Shown here piece after piece: positions 1 through 8,846 of a stretch of DNA of 64,000 bases. The translations under genes and the position numbers were made by a program. This DNA is from VRUE01 sp963705635 (GTDB taxonomy: Bacteria; Actinomycetota; Thermoleophilia; Solirubrobacterales; 70-9). The notes under the pieces are model-generated. The model had not been told where the DNA came from. It made no database searches and saw only the letters and a program-made list of their open reading frames with translations. The stretch's first letter is position 1. The number at the start of each line of letters is the position of its first letter. Location: positions 186,001 through 250,000 of the forward strand of contig CAVPKH010000004.1 of assembly GCA_963705635.1 (NCBI GenBank), read 5' to 3'.

Positions 1-241
1 CGCCATTGCCGAGCGCCACCTCGTAGCCATCGGGCAGGCCGAAGAGCTCGGCAAGGCCGCCCCGCACCCGGCCGACCAGGTCGCGGACGGGCTTCTGGCG
101 GTGCGAGGTGCCCATCAAGGCGGACTGCTCGGCCAGCCGCGCGAGCGCCTCCGGCCGCACCTTCGACGGCCCGCAGCCAAAGCGCCCGTCGGCAGGCTTG
201 AGCTCGGCGGGGATTTGGGCGGTGTCCGTTGCTTGGGTCAT
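1..241 (-). CDS. serC: Phosphoserine aminotransferase, N-terminal part (runs off the window)
   Basis: PLP enzyme of serine biosynthesis that converts 3-phosphohydroxypyruvate and glutamate to O-phosphoserine in the cytosol. The reverse strand gives about 80 N-terminal residues from an ATG at 241, with no stop before base 1. Recognisable segments are FGCGPSKVRPEAL (about residues 21-33), GTSHRQKPVRDLVGRVR and LFGLPDGYEVALGNG, which match the actinobacterial SerC type. The catalytic lysine lies outside the window. The 170 bases between this start and the next gene hold nothing I recognise. Identification is by recall of the family motifs. Confidence 0.9.
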   Translation of the reverse strand, partial: MTQATDTAQIPAELKPADGRFGCGPSKVRPEALARLAEQSALMGTSHRQKPVRDLVGRVRGGLAELFGLPDGYEVALGNG

Positions 242-411
242 TGGTATCCAGCGCCAAGTGCAAGGTGCAAGGTGGACAGTTGGCGCGGCGGCCTAGGTTA
301 TTGACCGGCGCGGGTGGACTCCCTCCGGGGTCTGCGCCGACGCTGGCCAGGCTTGATCGCGCTGACTAGGGTGGGCGAAATCGGGTCAATCCCTATCGAG
401 ACGGAGGACAG

Positions 412-750
412 ATGGAGGCGTCAACACAGCCAGGTGCACCCTACGAGTCACAGCGAGGCTTCATCGAGTCGTTGATGGACACGCGGTTCGACAGCCTGAT
501 CACTCCAAAGCTGATCCGGTTCCTCTACGTGGTCAGCATCGTCGTGCTTGCGATCGGCACGCTGGTCACGATCGCCGCCGCCTTCACGGACAAAGCGAGC
601 ACCGGAATCCTCGTCCTTGTCTTTGCGCCGCTGGTCGCCCTCATCTACCTGATCGTCGTGCGGCTCTGGCTCGAGCTGATCGTGGTCACCTTCAAGATCC
701 GCGAGGCAGCGGACCAAATCGCCGGCAACACCCGGCAACCCACCGCTTAG
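412..750 (+). CDS. DUF4282-type small membrane protein
   Basis: 112-residue protein preceded by GGAGGA at the usual spacing before the ATG. The N-terminal 35 residues are polar. Two hydrophobic segments follow (about residues 37-60 and 68-92), then a conserved-looking RLWLELIVVTFKIREAAD segment and a short polar tail. This order (RFLY, two membrane spans, R-x-W-x-E-L-x-x-V-x-F-x-I) fits the DUF4282 family, whose function is not known. It is followed 10 bases later by the cupin gene and may share its transcript. Confidence 0.75.
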   Translation: MEASTQPGAPYESQRGFIESLMDTRFDSLITPKLIRFLYVVSIVVLAIGTLVTIAAAFTDKASTGILVLVFAPLVALIYLIVVRLWLELIVVTFKIREAADQIAGNTRQPTA

Positions 751-760
751 ACTGCCCAGC

Positions 761-1195
761 ATGAGCGACAAGACGGAGCAGTCAGTGACGAAAGGCGACG
801 GCTACGCCGTCGCGAATCTCAGCGACCTTGGCGATGGGCCGGGATTTCGCAAGATCCGCAAGGAGCTGGGCGTCACCGCGTTCGGCGTCAACGCGATCGT
901 GCTGCCGCCTTCCTACTCGACCGGCGGCCACTACCACGACGAGCAGGAGGAGCTCTACTTCCTCCACAGCGGCCAGATGGCGATCGAGTTCGGCGACGGC
1001 AGCAAGCACGAGCTGCAGCCGGGCGGCCTGGCCTGGGTCGACGCCTCGACCGTGCGCAAGCTGCACAACCTCAGCGACTCCGAAGACGCGGTCTACGTGA
1101 TCGTCGGCGGCAAGGACGGCTACGTGGGGCGGGACGGGAAACTGCCCGAGGGCGAGACGCGATTCGGCGCCGACGGGCCACCTGGGGCTGCGTAA
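761..1195 (+). CDS. Cupin-domain protein
   Basis: 144-residue single-domain cupin. The first cupin motif is visible as GGHYHDEQEELYFLHSG, supplying the H-x-H and E metal ligands. The second is degenerate (PGGLAWVDASTVRKLHN) but keeps the late His-Asn. A double-stranded beta-barrel binding a divalent metal is expected; the substrate cannot be told from sequence. The ATG at 761 lies 10 bases after the DUF4282 stop with no strong ribosome binding site, suggesting cotranscription. The C-terminal 25 residues are a loose Gly-rich tail. Confidence 0.8.
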   Translation: MSDKTEQSVTKGDGYAVANLSDLGDGPGFRKIRKELGVTAFGVNAIVLPPSYSTGGHYHDEQEELYFLHSGQMAIEFGDGSKHELQPGGLAWVDASTVRKLHNLSDSEDAVYVIVGGKDGYVGRDGKLPEGETRFGADGPPGAA

Positions 1196-1207
1196 CGCGG
1201 GTGGGGT

Positions 1208-1349
1208 AGGAGCCTGGTCGGTCTCCAGGGGAATTGACACCCCACCGCCTGCGGCGGTGGGGTGAATTTGGTGCGTGGCTGCGCCACGCATTCACCGGAT
1301 TGCATTTCCGCCGCTTCGCGACATTCCCCTGGAGACCGACCAGGCTCCT
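1208..1349 (-). repeat. Structured palindromic element, copy A
   Basis: A perfect 27 bp inverted repeat (1208-1234 with 1323-1349) encloses two more hairpins: an 11 bp stem at 1238-1264 and a 7 bp stem at 1272-1290. A core at about 1295-1325 is almost identical to the cores of copies B and C. Read on the reverse strand, the order is outer arm, core, hairpin P2, hairpin P3, TGTCAATTC, outer arm. It lies in inverted orientation to copy B, 178 bases away. It contains no credible ORF. Confidence 0.85.
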
Positions 1350-1526
1350 TTCTCGGGATGAGCCCAGCACCAAGATCCGAAGCCAAACAAGCTTCACAGC
1401 CAAGGCGAGAGCTTCGAAGCTGCCCAACGGATAGGGAGCGCCGCCAAGCTCAGCTTCGACTGAAGCTCACTCGCTTCGAAGCCTCAAGCGTCATCGGCTC
1501 AAATCGGGAATCTGAACGCTTCGTGA
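1350..1526. other. Spacer between structured elements A and B
   Basis: No gene seen. The spacer holds short palindromes built on GCTTCGAAGC (1411-1420 and 1473-1482) and an AGCTTC-GACT-GAAGCT hairpin (1452-1467). About 25 bases near 1381-1404 resemble the sequence just upstream of copy C (about 43427-43450), sharing ACAAGCTTC followed by AGCCAAG. The repeat family may therefore extend beyond its outer stem. Confidence 0.5.
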
Positions 1527-1674
1527 GGAGGGCGGTGGTGGTCCTCTCCGGGAATGTCGCGAAGCGGCGGAAATGCAATCCGGCTATTGCGCGGCCGCAG
1601 GCCGCGCTCCTCATTCACCCCAAGAGCAAAGCTCTTGGGGTGTCAATTCCCGGAGAGGACCACCACCGCCCTCC
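1527..1674 (+). repeat. Structured palindromic element, copy B
   Basis: A perfect 29 bp inverted repeat (1527-1555 with 1646-1674) whose sequence differs from copies A and C. Inside, in order, are the conserved core (1553-1583), an 8 bp hairpin P2 (1589-1607, loop GCA), a 12 bp hairpin P3 (1616-1642, loop AAA) and TGTCAATTC. It ends 12 bases before the ilvC stop codon, so it could act downstream of the menE-ilvC transcript. Its different stem sequences but identical fold are the key evidence for a structure under selection. Confidence 0.85.
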
Positions 1675-1685
1675 CCGGCAAACCC

Positions 1686-2699
1686 TCAGAACTCCTGATC
1701 GACCCAGGGCATCATGTCGCGCAGGTCCTTGCCGACCTTCTCGACCTGGTGACCCTTGCCCTCCTCGCGCATGCGCGAGAGGTTCTCGCCGCCGGCGCGG
1801 TTCTCGGCGATCCACTCGCGGGCGAACTCGCCCGACTGGATCTCGCCGAGGATCTCCTTCATCGCGGCGCGGGACTCCTCGCCGATCACCCGTTTGCCAC
1901 GGGTCATGTCGCCGTACTCGGCGGTGTTGGAGATCGAGTAGCGCATCCCCTGGATCCCCTTCTCGTACATCAGGTCAGCGATCAGCTTGAGCTCGTGCAG
2001 GCACTCGAAATAGGCGAGGCGGGGGTCGTATCCGGCCTCGACCAAGGTCTCGAACCCGGCCCGGACCAGCTCGCTGGCGCCGCCGCAGAGGACGGCCTGC
2101 TCACCGAAGAGATCGGTCTCGCACTCGTCCTTGAAGGTCGTCTCGATCACCGCGGCACGACCGCCGCCGATGCCGGAGGCGTAGGCGAGGACGAGGTCGT
2201 GGGCGTTGCCGGTGGCGTCCTGGTGGACGGCCATCAGGCAGGGAACGCCGTTGCCTTCCTCGTACTGGCGCCGAACCAGGTGACCGGGGCCCTTGGGCGC
2301 GACCATGCCGACGTCGACGCCGGGCGGCGGCGGAATCTGATCGAAGTGGATGGCGAAGCCGTGGGCGAAGAGCAGCAGGTTGCCCGGCGCGATCCCGTCG
2401 GCGATGTCCGACTCCCAGATCTCCGCCTGCTTCTCGTCGGGCAGCAGGATCATCACCGCGTCGCCGCGACTGGTGGCTTCGGCGATGTCGAGCACCTCGA
2501 GGCCGGCGGCTTCGGCTTTGGCGCGGCTCGAAGAATCGGGGCGCAGGCCGACGACCACGTCGACGCCCGAGTCCTTCAGGTTGAGCGCGTGCGCGTGGCC
2601 CTGGGAGCCGTAGCCGAGGATGGCGACGGTCTTGCCCTCGAGCAGCGAGAGGTCGGCGTCGGAGTCGTAGAAGATGTCCTGCTTAGTGTCGTCTGGCAT
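1686..2699 (-). CDS. ilvC: Ketol-acid reductoisomerase (NADP+), class I
   Basis: Second step of valine, leucine and isoleucine synthesis: Mg-dependent alkyl migration of 2-acetolactate or 2-aceto-2-hydroxybutyrate followed by NADPH reduction. The 337-residue length is the class I size. The Rossmann nucleotide loop is seen as ILGYGSQGHAHALNLKDSG (about residues 27-45). Other family segments are HGFAIHFDQIPPP, APKGPGHLVRRQYEEGNGVP and the C-terminal knotted domain with ETDLFGEQAVLCGG and YFECLHELKLIADL, which carry metal-binding acids. The ATG at 2699 follows the menE stop by 11 bases, so menE and ilvC look cotranscribed. Structured repeat B follows the stop. Confidence 0.96.
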   Translation of the reverse strand: MPDDTKQDIFYDSDADLSLLEGKTVAILGYGSQGHAHALNLKDSGVDVVVGLRPDSSSRAKAEAAGLEVLDIAEATSRGDAVMILLPDEKQAEIWESDIADGIAPGNLLLFAHGFAIHFDQIPPPPGVDVGMVAPKGPGHLVRRQYEEGNGVPCLMAVHQDATGNAHDLVLAYASGIGGGRAAVIETTFKDECETDLFGEQAVLCGGASELVRAGFETLVEAGYDPRLAYFECLHELKLIADLMYEKGIQGMRYSISNTAEYGDMTRGKRVIGEESRAAMKEILGEIQSGEFAREWIAENRAGGENLSRMREEGKGHQVEKVGKDLRDMMPWVDQEF

Positions 2700-2710
2700 G
2701 GCTCGGCAGG

Positions 2711-4037
2711 CTATCGGAGCGCCCTGCGCATCAGCTTGCCGGAGGGCGTCCGCGGCAACGCCGCCGCCAGCTCGACCCGCTTCGGCACTTTGAATCCGGC
2801 CAGCGACTCGGCGCAGTGCCGGCGCAGCTCGTCGGGCGTCGCCTCGGAGCCCTCGGTGAGCACGACGATCGCAGTCACCGCCTGCTGCCACTCCGGGTCC
2901 TCGCGGCCGACCACCGCCGCGTCGGCGACCTCGGGGTGGCGCAGCAGCGACTTTCTCGACTTCGGCCGGGATCACGTTCTCGCCGCCGGTAACGATCATG
3001 TCGTCGATGCGGTCCTCGACGTAGAGGAAGCCTTCCTCGTCGATGCGGCCGAGGTCACCGGTGTGCAACCAACCGTCCGCGTCGGCGCGCCCCGGCGCCA
3101 CGGTCGGGCCCTGGACGAGGATCTCGCCATCCTGGATGCGCAGGTGGGTGGTCAACAGCGGCCGCCCCGCCGAGCCGAGCTTGCGCTGGGCGTCGGCGGG
3201 CGCCAGCGTCGTCACCTGCGAGCAGGCCTCGGTGAGGCCGTAGGTCTGGACCACGGTGGCGCCGCGCCCGATCGCCTCCTCGAGCCGATCCTCGGGGACC
3301 GGCCCGCCGCCGATCAGGATCGCGCGCGGCCCGGAGAGGTCGGCGCCGGCATCGAGCAGGCGAGCCAGCATCGTCGCCACCAGCGAGACCACGCTGATCC
3401 CGTCGCGCTCCAGCGCCGCGGCGACCCGATCGACCTCGAAGCCGTCGTGGATCACCGCGGTGGTGCCGTAGATCACCGAGCGCATCACGATCCCCAGGCC
3501 CGAGATGTGGCTGAGCGGCAGGCAGCAGAGCCAGCGGTCCTCGGGCTCGACCCCGATGTTGAAGGCGGAGGCCACCCCGCTCCAGAGGAAGTTGCCGTAG
3601 GTGAGGCCGATCTGACTGGGGATGCCGGTGCTGCCGCTGGTCAGGACGTTGCAGGCGAGGTCGTCCATGTCGTGCTCGCCCAGCAGCGGCAGGTCGGCCT
3701 CGGTCTGGGTCAGCTCGCCGGCGTCGTCGAGATCGACCGCCGGTTCCTCGCCGGCGATCACCGCCGCTCGCTCCTCGGCGGAGAGGTGCGGGCTGAGCGG
3801 CAGCAACACCGCCCCCGCCTTCATCAGGGCGTGGACGAGCACGACCTGCTCGCGGCGCGGGTGCATCGTCATCGCCGCGGTCGAGCCACGGCGGACCCCG
3901 TGGGCGGCAAGGCGGCGCGCGACCCAGGTCGCCTCCGCCTCGAGCTCGGCGTAGGTGACCTCGGCGCCATCGGCAATGAGCGCGATGCGCTCGGGACAGC
4001 TTTGGGATCGTTGAGCAAGCCAGTTGTCGAGTTTCAT
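2711..4037 (-). pseudogene. menE: O-succinylbenzoate-CoA ligase, frameshifted
   Basis: Adenylating enzyme that activates o-succinylbenzoate to its CoA ester in menaquinone synthesis. The first frame covers residues 1 to about 361 and shows the AMP-binding motifs TSGSTGIPSQIG, LSHISGLG, QTYGLTEACSQV and GWLHTGDLGRIDEEGF, then GGENVIPAEVEK. There the frame breaks: the rest (DPEWQQAVTAIVVL through the catalytic-lysine end PRTPSGKLMRRALR) lies in another frame, ending at 2711. One extra base in the run at 2952-2954 explains it: removing it restores EKSLLRHPEVADAAV. Protein-like sequence on both sides argues for a very recent mutation or a sequencing error. In the uncorrected frame the ORF reads on into ilvC. 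Confidence 0.88.
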
Positions 4038-4136
4038 CGCGCCATCCCGGGCCTACGTTACGAGACAGCGCACCGATCGGGGTCCCCTGGCTATGGTTGC
4101 GAGCCGCGCCCAACGCCCGGACCTCGGAGGAAGAGA

Positions 4137-5011
<875 letters not shown>

Positions 5012-5015
<4 letters not shown>

Positions 5016-5893
5016 GGATCTGGGTGATGGCAGCGCGCCCGCGGACGCTGCCGGCCGCGATCGCTCCGGTGCTCGTCGGCACGGCGGCCGCGGTGGAATG
5101 GGCCGGGAAGCTTCCCCGGGTCGGCGCCTTCATCGCCGCCCTGGTTGGCTCGATCTTCATTCAAATCGGGACCAACCTGGCGAACGACTACTCCGACGCC
5201 AGGCGGGGAGCCGATACCGCCGATCGGCTGGGGCCGGTGCGCGTCACCTCCGCCGGGCTGGTGACGCCAAAGCGGGTCCTCAACGCGACCTGGGTCGCCT
5301 TCGGGGTGGCGATCGCCTGCGGGATCTACCTGGCCACGGTCGCCGGAATCGTGATCCTCTTGATCGGCGCCGTCTCGATTGCGGCCGGTGTCCTCTACAC
5401 GGGCGGGCCACGGCCCTACGGCTATGCCGGCCTGGGTGAGGTCTTCGTCTTCCTCTTCTTCGGCCTCGTCGCCGTCAACGGCTCCTACTACGTGCAGCTC
5501 GAGCAGCTCGACGCGCTGCCGCTGGGGCTCTCGATCGCGGTTGGCTTCATCGCAACGGCGATCCTCGTCGTCAACAACGTCCGCGACCTGGAGACCGATC
5601 GCCGGGCCGGCAAGATGACCCTGGCGGTGCGGATGGGTCGCCACAACGCGGTCGTGCTCTACCGCTCGCTGGTCCTCGGCGCCTTCGTCGTCCTGCCAGT
5701 CGCCGTCGTCTCTGGCGGCGGCAGCCTGCTGCCCCTGATCGGCCTGCTGGCCCTGCCAATGGCGGTCGGGCCGATGCGGGCGATGACGAACCGCACCGAC
5801 GGCCCCGCCCTCAACGGCGCCCTCGCCGCCACCGGGGCGCTGCTCGCGGTCTTCAGCCTGCTGGTCTCGGCCGGCCTGCTGCTCGCCAGCTAG
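5012..5893 (+). CDS. menA: 1,4-dihydroxy-2-naphthoate polyprenyltransferase
   Basis: Membrane UbiA-family prenyltransferase that joins the isoprenoid tail to dihydroxynaphthoate, giving demethylmenaquinone. 293 residues with about eight to nine hydrophobic helices. The first Asp-rich prenyl-diphosphate site is seen as NLANDYSDARRGAD (about residues 57-70) and the second as NNVRDLETDRRAGK (about 189-202). The start lies in the ATGA overlap with menB, so the two are translationally coupled. The product should sit in the cytoplasmic membrane beside the soluble MenB. Confidence 0.95.
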
Positions 5894-5979
5894 CGGCGAA
5901 CTGCATCAACTCGTCGGTCCGCTGGGCGGAGAAGTTGATCCAGTTCGCTTGACGACCGGCCCAAGTGCCATGGGAAGCT

Positions 5980-7041
5980 ATGAGCGTGAAGATCGCTTCG
6001 GTCGAGGTCGTCCCATACGCGCTCCCATTCAAAGAGCCGTACGTGACCGGGCGCGGTCGTCTTGACCAGCGCGAGATGGTGTTGCTGCGCTTGCGCTCTG
6101 ACGACGGCCTGGTCGGACTGGGAGAAGCGGTGCCGCTCTCGATGCGGGGCGGGACCGGGTTGGCACAGGTGGTTGAGGAGCTCAATCAGCTCGACCAGCG
6201 CACCTCGCTCGACGAGGCAACGCTGCGCGGCGACGCGCTCGGCCTCTCCCCTCCCAGCCGCTGCGCGGCGTTCACCGCGCTGCTCGACCTGCGCGGGCGC
6301 AGGGCGGCGGCCGAAGGCTCGCTCGGAGCAATCGACGCTGGACCGGTCGAGTGCAACGCGACCCTGGTTGCCGGAGAGCCGGCAGCGGTCGCCGCTGATG
6401 CGGCGCGATGGGCAGCCGACGGCTTCACCACCTTCAAGCTGAAGATCGGCAGTGGCGAAGATTTCGGCCAGGTGCTCGCAGTGCGCGAAGCGGTCGGCCC
6501 TCGAGCCAGAATCCGCGTCGACGCCAACGGCGCCTGGGACGTCGAGACGGCGAAGCGGACGCTCAGCGCCTTGGAGCCGCTCGAGATCGAGCTTGCCGAG
6601 CAGCCGGTGGCGACCCTCGAGGAAGTCTCCGAGGTTGCGGCGTCGACATCGATCCCGATCGCTGGCGACGAGAGCATCGAGAGCCGGGCTGACGCCGAGC
6701 GTGCCGTCGCGATGAACGCTTGCGCGTTGACCGGCTTGAAGCTCTCCAAGGTCGGCGGGCCGGAGGCCGCGATCGAGATCGCCGAGGTGCTCCCCGCCTA
6801 CGTTTCGAGCGCGCTCGACGGGCCGGTTGGAATTGCAGCGGCCGCGCAGGTGGCGCAAACGCTCGACCCCGCCGGCGGCGGAAGCCCTGCGCTCGCCCAC
6901 GGCCTCGCCACGCAGCGCCTCTTCGCCTCGACCATCGCAACCGTTGAGTGCGAGCTGCGCGACGGGATGCTCCATCCGCCCGACGGCCCGGGCCTCGGCG
7001 TCGAGATCGACGAAGCGGCACTCGCTGCCCACCGGCTCTGA
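5980..7041 (+). CDS. menC: o-succinylbenzoate synthase
   Basis: Enolase-superfamily dehydratase making o-succinylbenzoate from SHCHC. 353 residues from the chosen ATG at 5980; an in-frame ATG at 5965 adds five residues and cannot be excluded. The K-x-K pair is seen in FKLKIG (about residues 153-155). The three metal acids appear in RVDANGAW, ELAEQPV and IAGDES, and a second lysine in LKLSKVGG. The gene follows menA by about 86 bases and precedes menD in the same direction. Confidence 0.92.
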   Translation: MSVKIASVEVVPYALPFKEPYVTGRGRLDQREMVLLRLRSDDGLVGLGEAVPLSMRGGTGLAQVVEELNQLDQRTSLDEATLRGDALGLSPPSRCAAFTALLDLRGRRAAAEGSLGAIDAGPVECNATLVAGEPAAVAADAARWAADGFTTFKLKIGSGEDFGQVLAVREAVGPRARIRVDANGAWDVETAKRTLSALEPLEIELAEQPVATLEEVSEVAASTSIPIAGDESIESRADAERAVAMNACALTGLKLSKVGGPEAAIEIAEVLPAYVSSALDGPVGIAAAAQVAQTLDPAGGGSPALAHGLATQRLFASTIATVECELRDGMLHPPDGPGLGVEIDEAALAAHRL

Positions 7042-7048
7042 GCTGCCC

Positions 7049-7087
7049 TTGGCGACTTTCCCGTCAAATAGACGGGTAAGTCGCCAA
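7049..7087 (+). terminator. Strong hairpin between menC and menD
   Basis: A 39 nt hairpin: 10 paired bases (TTGGCGACTT with AAGTCGCCAA), a T/T mismatch, then 6 more pairs (CCCGTC with GACGGG) around a five-base loop. There is no T-run afterwards and the menD start is only 14 bases beyond. It could therefore be an inefficient terminator, an mRNA stabiliser or a translation-modulating structure for menD. Confidence 0.55.
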
Positions 7088-7100
7088 TAGTCTCCAGTCG

Positions 7101-8846
7101 ATGGACTTGACCAACGCCAATACCGCCCTTGCCTCGGCCTTCGTCGAGGAGCTGGCGCGGGGAGGTGTGCGGCTGGCGGTGATCTCACCCGGTTCGCGCT
7201 CCACCCCGCTTGCAGTCGCCCTCTGGCGCCAGGCGGAGATCGAGGTGAATGTGATCCTCGACGAGCGCTCCGCCGCCTTCTTCGCCCTCGGCGCCGCCCA
7301 GGCAACGGGCGCGCCAGTGGCGATGCTCTGCACCTCCGGCACGGCGGCGGCTAACTACCACCCGGCGATCTGCGAGGCGGACGAGTCGGCGATACCGCTG
7401 ATCGCGCTGAGCGCCGATCGCCCCCCCGAGCTGCGCGGGATCGGCGCCGGCCAAACGATCGACCAGCTGAAGCTCTACGGGTCCTCGGTGCGCTGGTTCT
7501 GCGAGGTCGGCACGCATGCCGCCGATGACGACGGGCTGCTCCACTACCGCTCCGTCGCCTGCCGCGCGCTTGCCGCCGCCCGCGGCGAGCCGCGTCCCGG
7601 CCCAGTCCACCTCAACCTGCCCTGGCGCGAGCCGCTGTCGCCGGTGTCCGTGGAGGGCGCGGTCACGGCAACGGACCCACTGGCCCTGGGAGGGCGGGAC
7701 GTGCGGCCGCTGACCGCGGTGCCCCCGATCGACATGGAGCCATCCGCCTTCCTTCTCGACGAGGTCGCCGGCCACATCGCCGACGCCAGCTCCGGCGTCA
7801 TCATCGCCGGTCGCCAGCCCGACCCGGGGCTGCGCGAGCCCCTGGCCGAGCTCGCCAAGGCGTCGGGCTTCCCGATCCTCGCCGAGCCGACCTCGCAGCT
7901 CCGCTGTGGCCCCCACGACCGTTCGCACGTCGTCACCACCTATGACCATCTGCTGCGCGACGAGCCCTTCCGCGAGGCCACGAGGCCAGACCTCGTGCTG
8001 CGTTTTGGAGAGATGCCGACGAGCAAGCCGCTGCGCGCCTGGCTGGAGCAGTCCGCCGCCGACCAGATCGTCATCGACCCGCGCTGCGGCTGGAACGAGC
8101 CGAGCCGCCGCGCCGCCGCGCTTCTGCGCGCCGATCCAACAGAGCTCGCGGCTGGCTGGGCAGCGCGACTGGGCAGCGAGGAGCGCCTGCCTCCATCGCG
8201 CTGGCTGGAAGCGGAGGCAAGGTCACTAGAGGCCCTGGCGGCCAAGCTGGATGCCCTGGACGAGCTGACCGAGCCAGGCCTCCATCGCGCGCTCGGCCAG
8301 GCTCACGCTGACGGCGACCTCGTCTACACAGCGTCGAGCATGCCGATCCGCGACCAGGAGGCCTTCCTCCCGTCGAGCGAGACCGACGCCCTCTTCCTCT
8401 GCAACCGCGGCGCCAACGGAATCGACGGCCTCGTCTCATCGGGCATCGGCGCTGCCCGGGCAAGTGGTCGGCCAACGACGATCGTCACCGGGGACCTCGG
8501 CCTGCTGCACGACGTCGGCGGCCTCGCCGCCCTGCGCGATTCCTCCACCCCGGTCCGCATCGTCGTCATCAACAACGACGGAGGCGGCATCTTCGGCTTC
8601 CTGCCCCAAGCCGAGTCACTGCCAAGCGAGGAGTTCGAGGCGCTGCTCGGCACTCCACAGGGAGTCGACTTGGCGGCGGCGGCGAAGCTGTTCGGCCTGC
8701 CGCACCATTCGGTTCGGGCCCTGGATCAGCTTCCCGGGGCGCTCGCTGCGGGCAGCGGCCTGATCGAGGTCAAGGTCGACCGACAGCAGGCGATCCCGCT
8801 CCGTCGCCGCCTCAGCGAAGCCGTCAGCCGGGTCGCGAGCGGATGA
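7101..8846 (+). CDS. menD: SEPHCHC synthase
   Basis: Thiamine-diphosphate enzyme adding 2-oxoglutarate to isochorismate, the first committed step of menaquinone synthesis. The 581-residue length is usual. N-terminal VISPGSRSTPLAVAL, then DERSAAFFALGAAQATG carrying the ThDP-activating Glu, ALSADRPPELRGIGAGQTIDQ, and the ThDP/Mg site as GDLGLLHDVGGLAAL followed by VVINNDGGGIFGFLP. The start is an ATG at 7101. The stop overlaps the following acyltransferase start (ATGA at 8843-8846). Confidence 0.96.
   Translation: MDLTNANTALASAFVEELARGGVRLAVISPGSRSTPLAVALWRQAEIEVNVILDERSAAFFALGAAQATGAPVAMLCTSGTAAANYHPAICEADESAIPLIALSADRPPELRGIGAGQTIDQLKLYGSSVRWFCEVGTHAADDDGLLHYRSVACRALAAARGEPRPGPVHLNLPWREPLSPVSVEGAVTATDPLALGGRDVRPLTAVPPIDMEPSAFLLDEVAGHIADASSGVIIAGRQPDPGLREPLAELAKASGFPILAEPTSQLRCGPHDRSHVVTTYDHLLRDEPFREATRPDLVLRFGEMPTSKPLRAWLEQSAADQIVIDPRCGWNEPSRRAAALLRADPTELAAGWAARLGSEERLPPSRWLEAEARSLEALAAKLDALDELTEPGLHRALGQAHADGDLVYTASSMPIRDQEAFLPSSETDALFLCNRGANGIDGLVSSGIGAARASGRPTTIVTGDLGLLHDVGGLAALRDSSTPVRIVVINNDGGGIFGFLPQAESLPSEEFEALLGTPQGVDLAAAAKLFGLPHHSVRALDQLPGALAAGSGLIEVKVDRQQAIPLRRRLSEAVSRVASG

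Noticed and set aside
1208..1674. Structured elements as a retron, omega-RNA or REP/RAYT system
   Set aside because: No reverse transcriptase, TnpB/IscB or REP-type transposase gene lies near any of the three copies, and the core matches none of the motifs I know for these.
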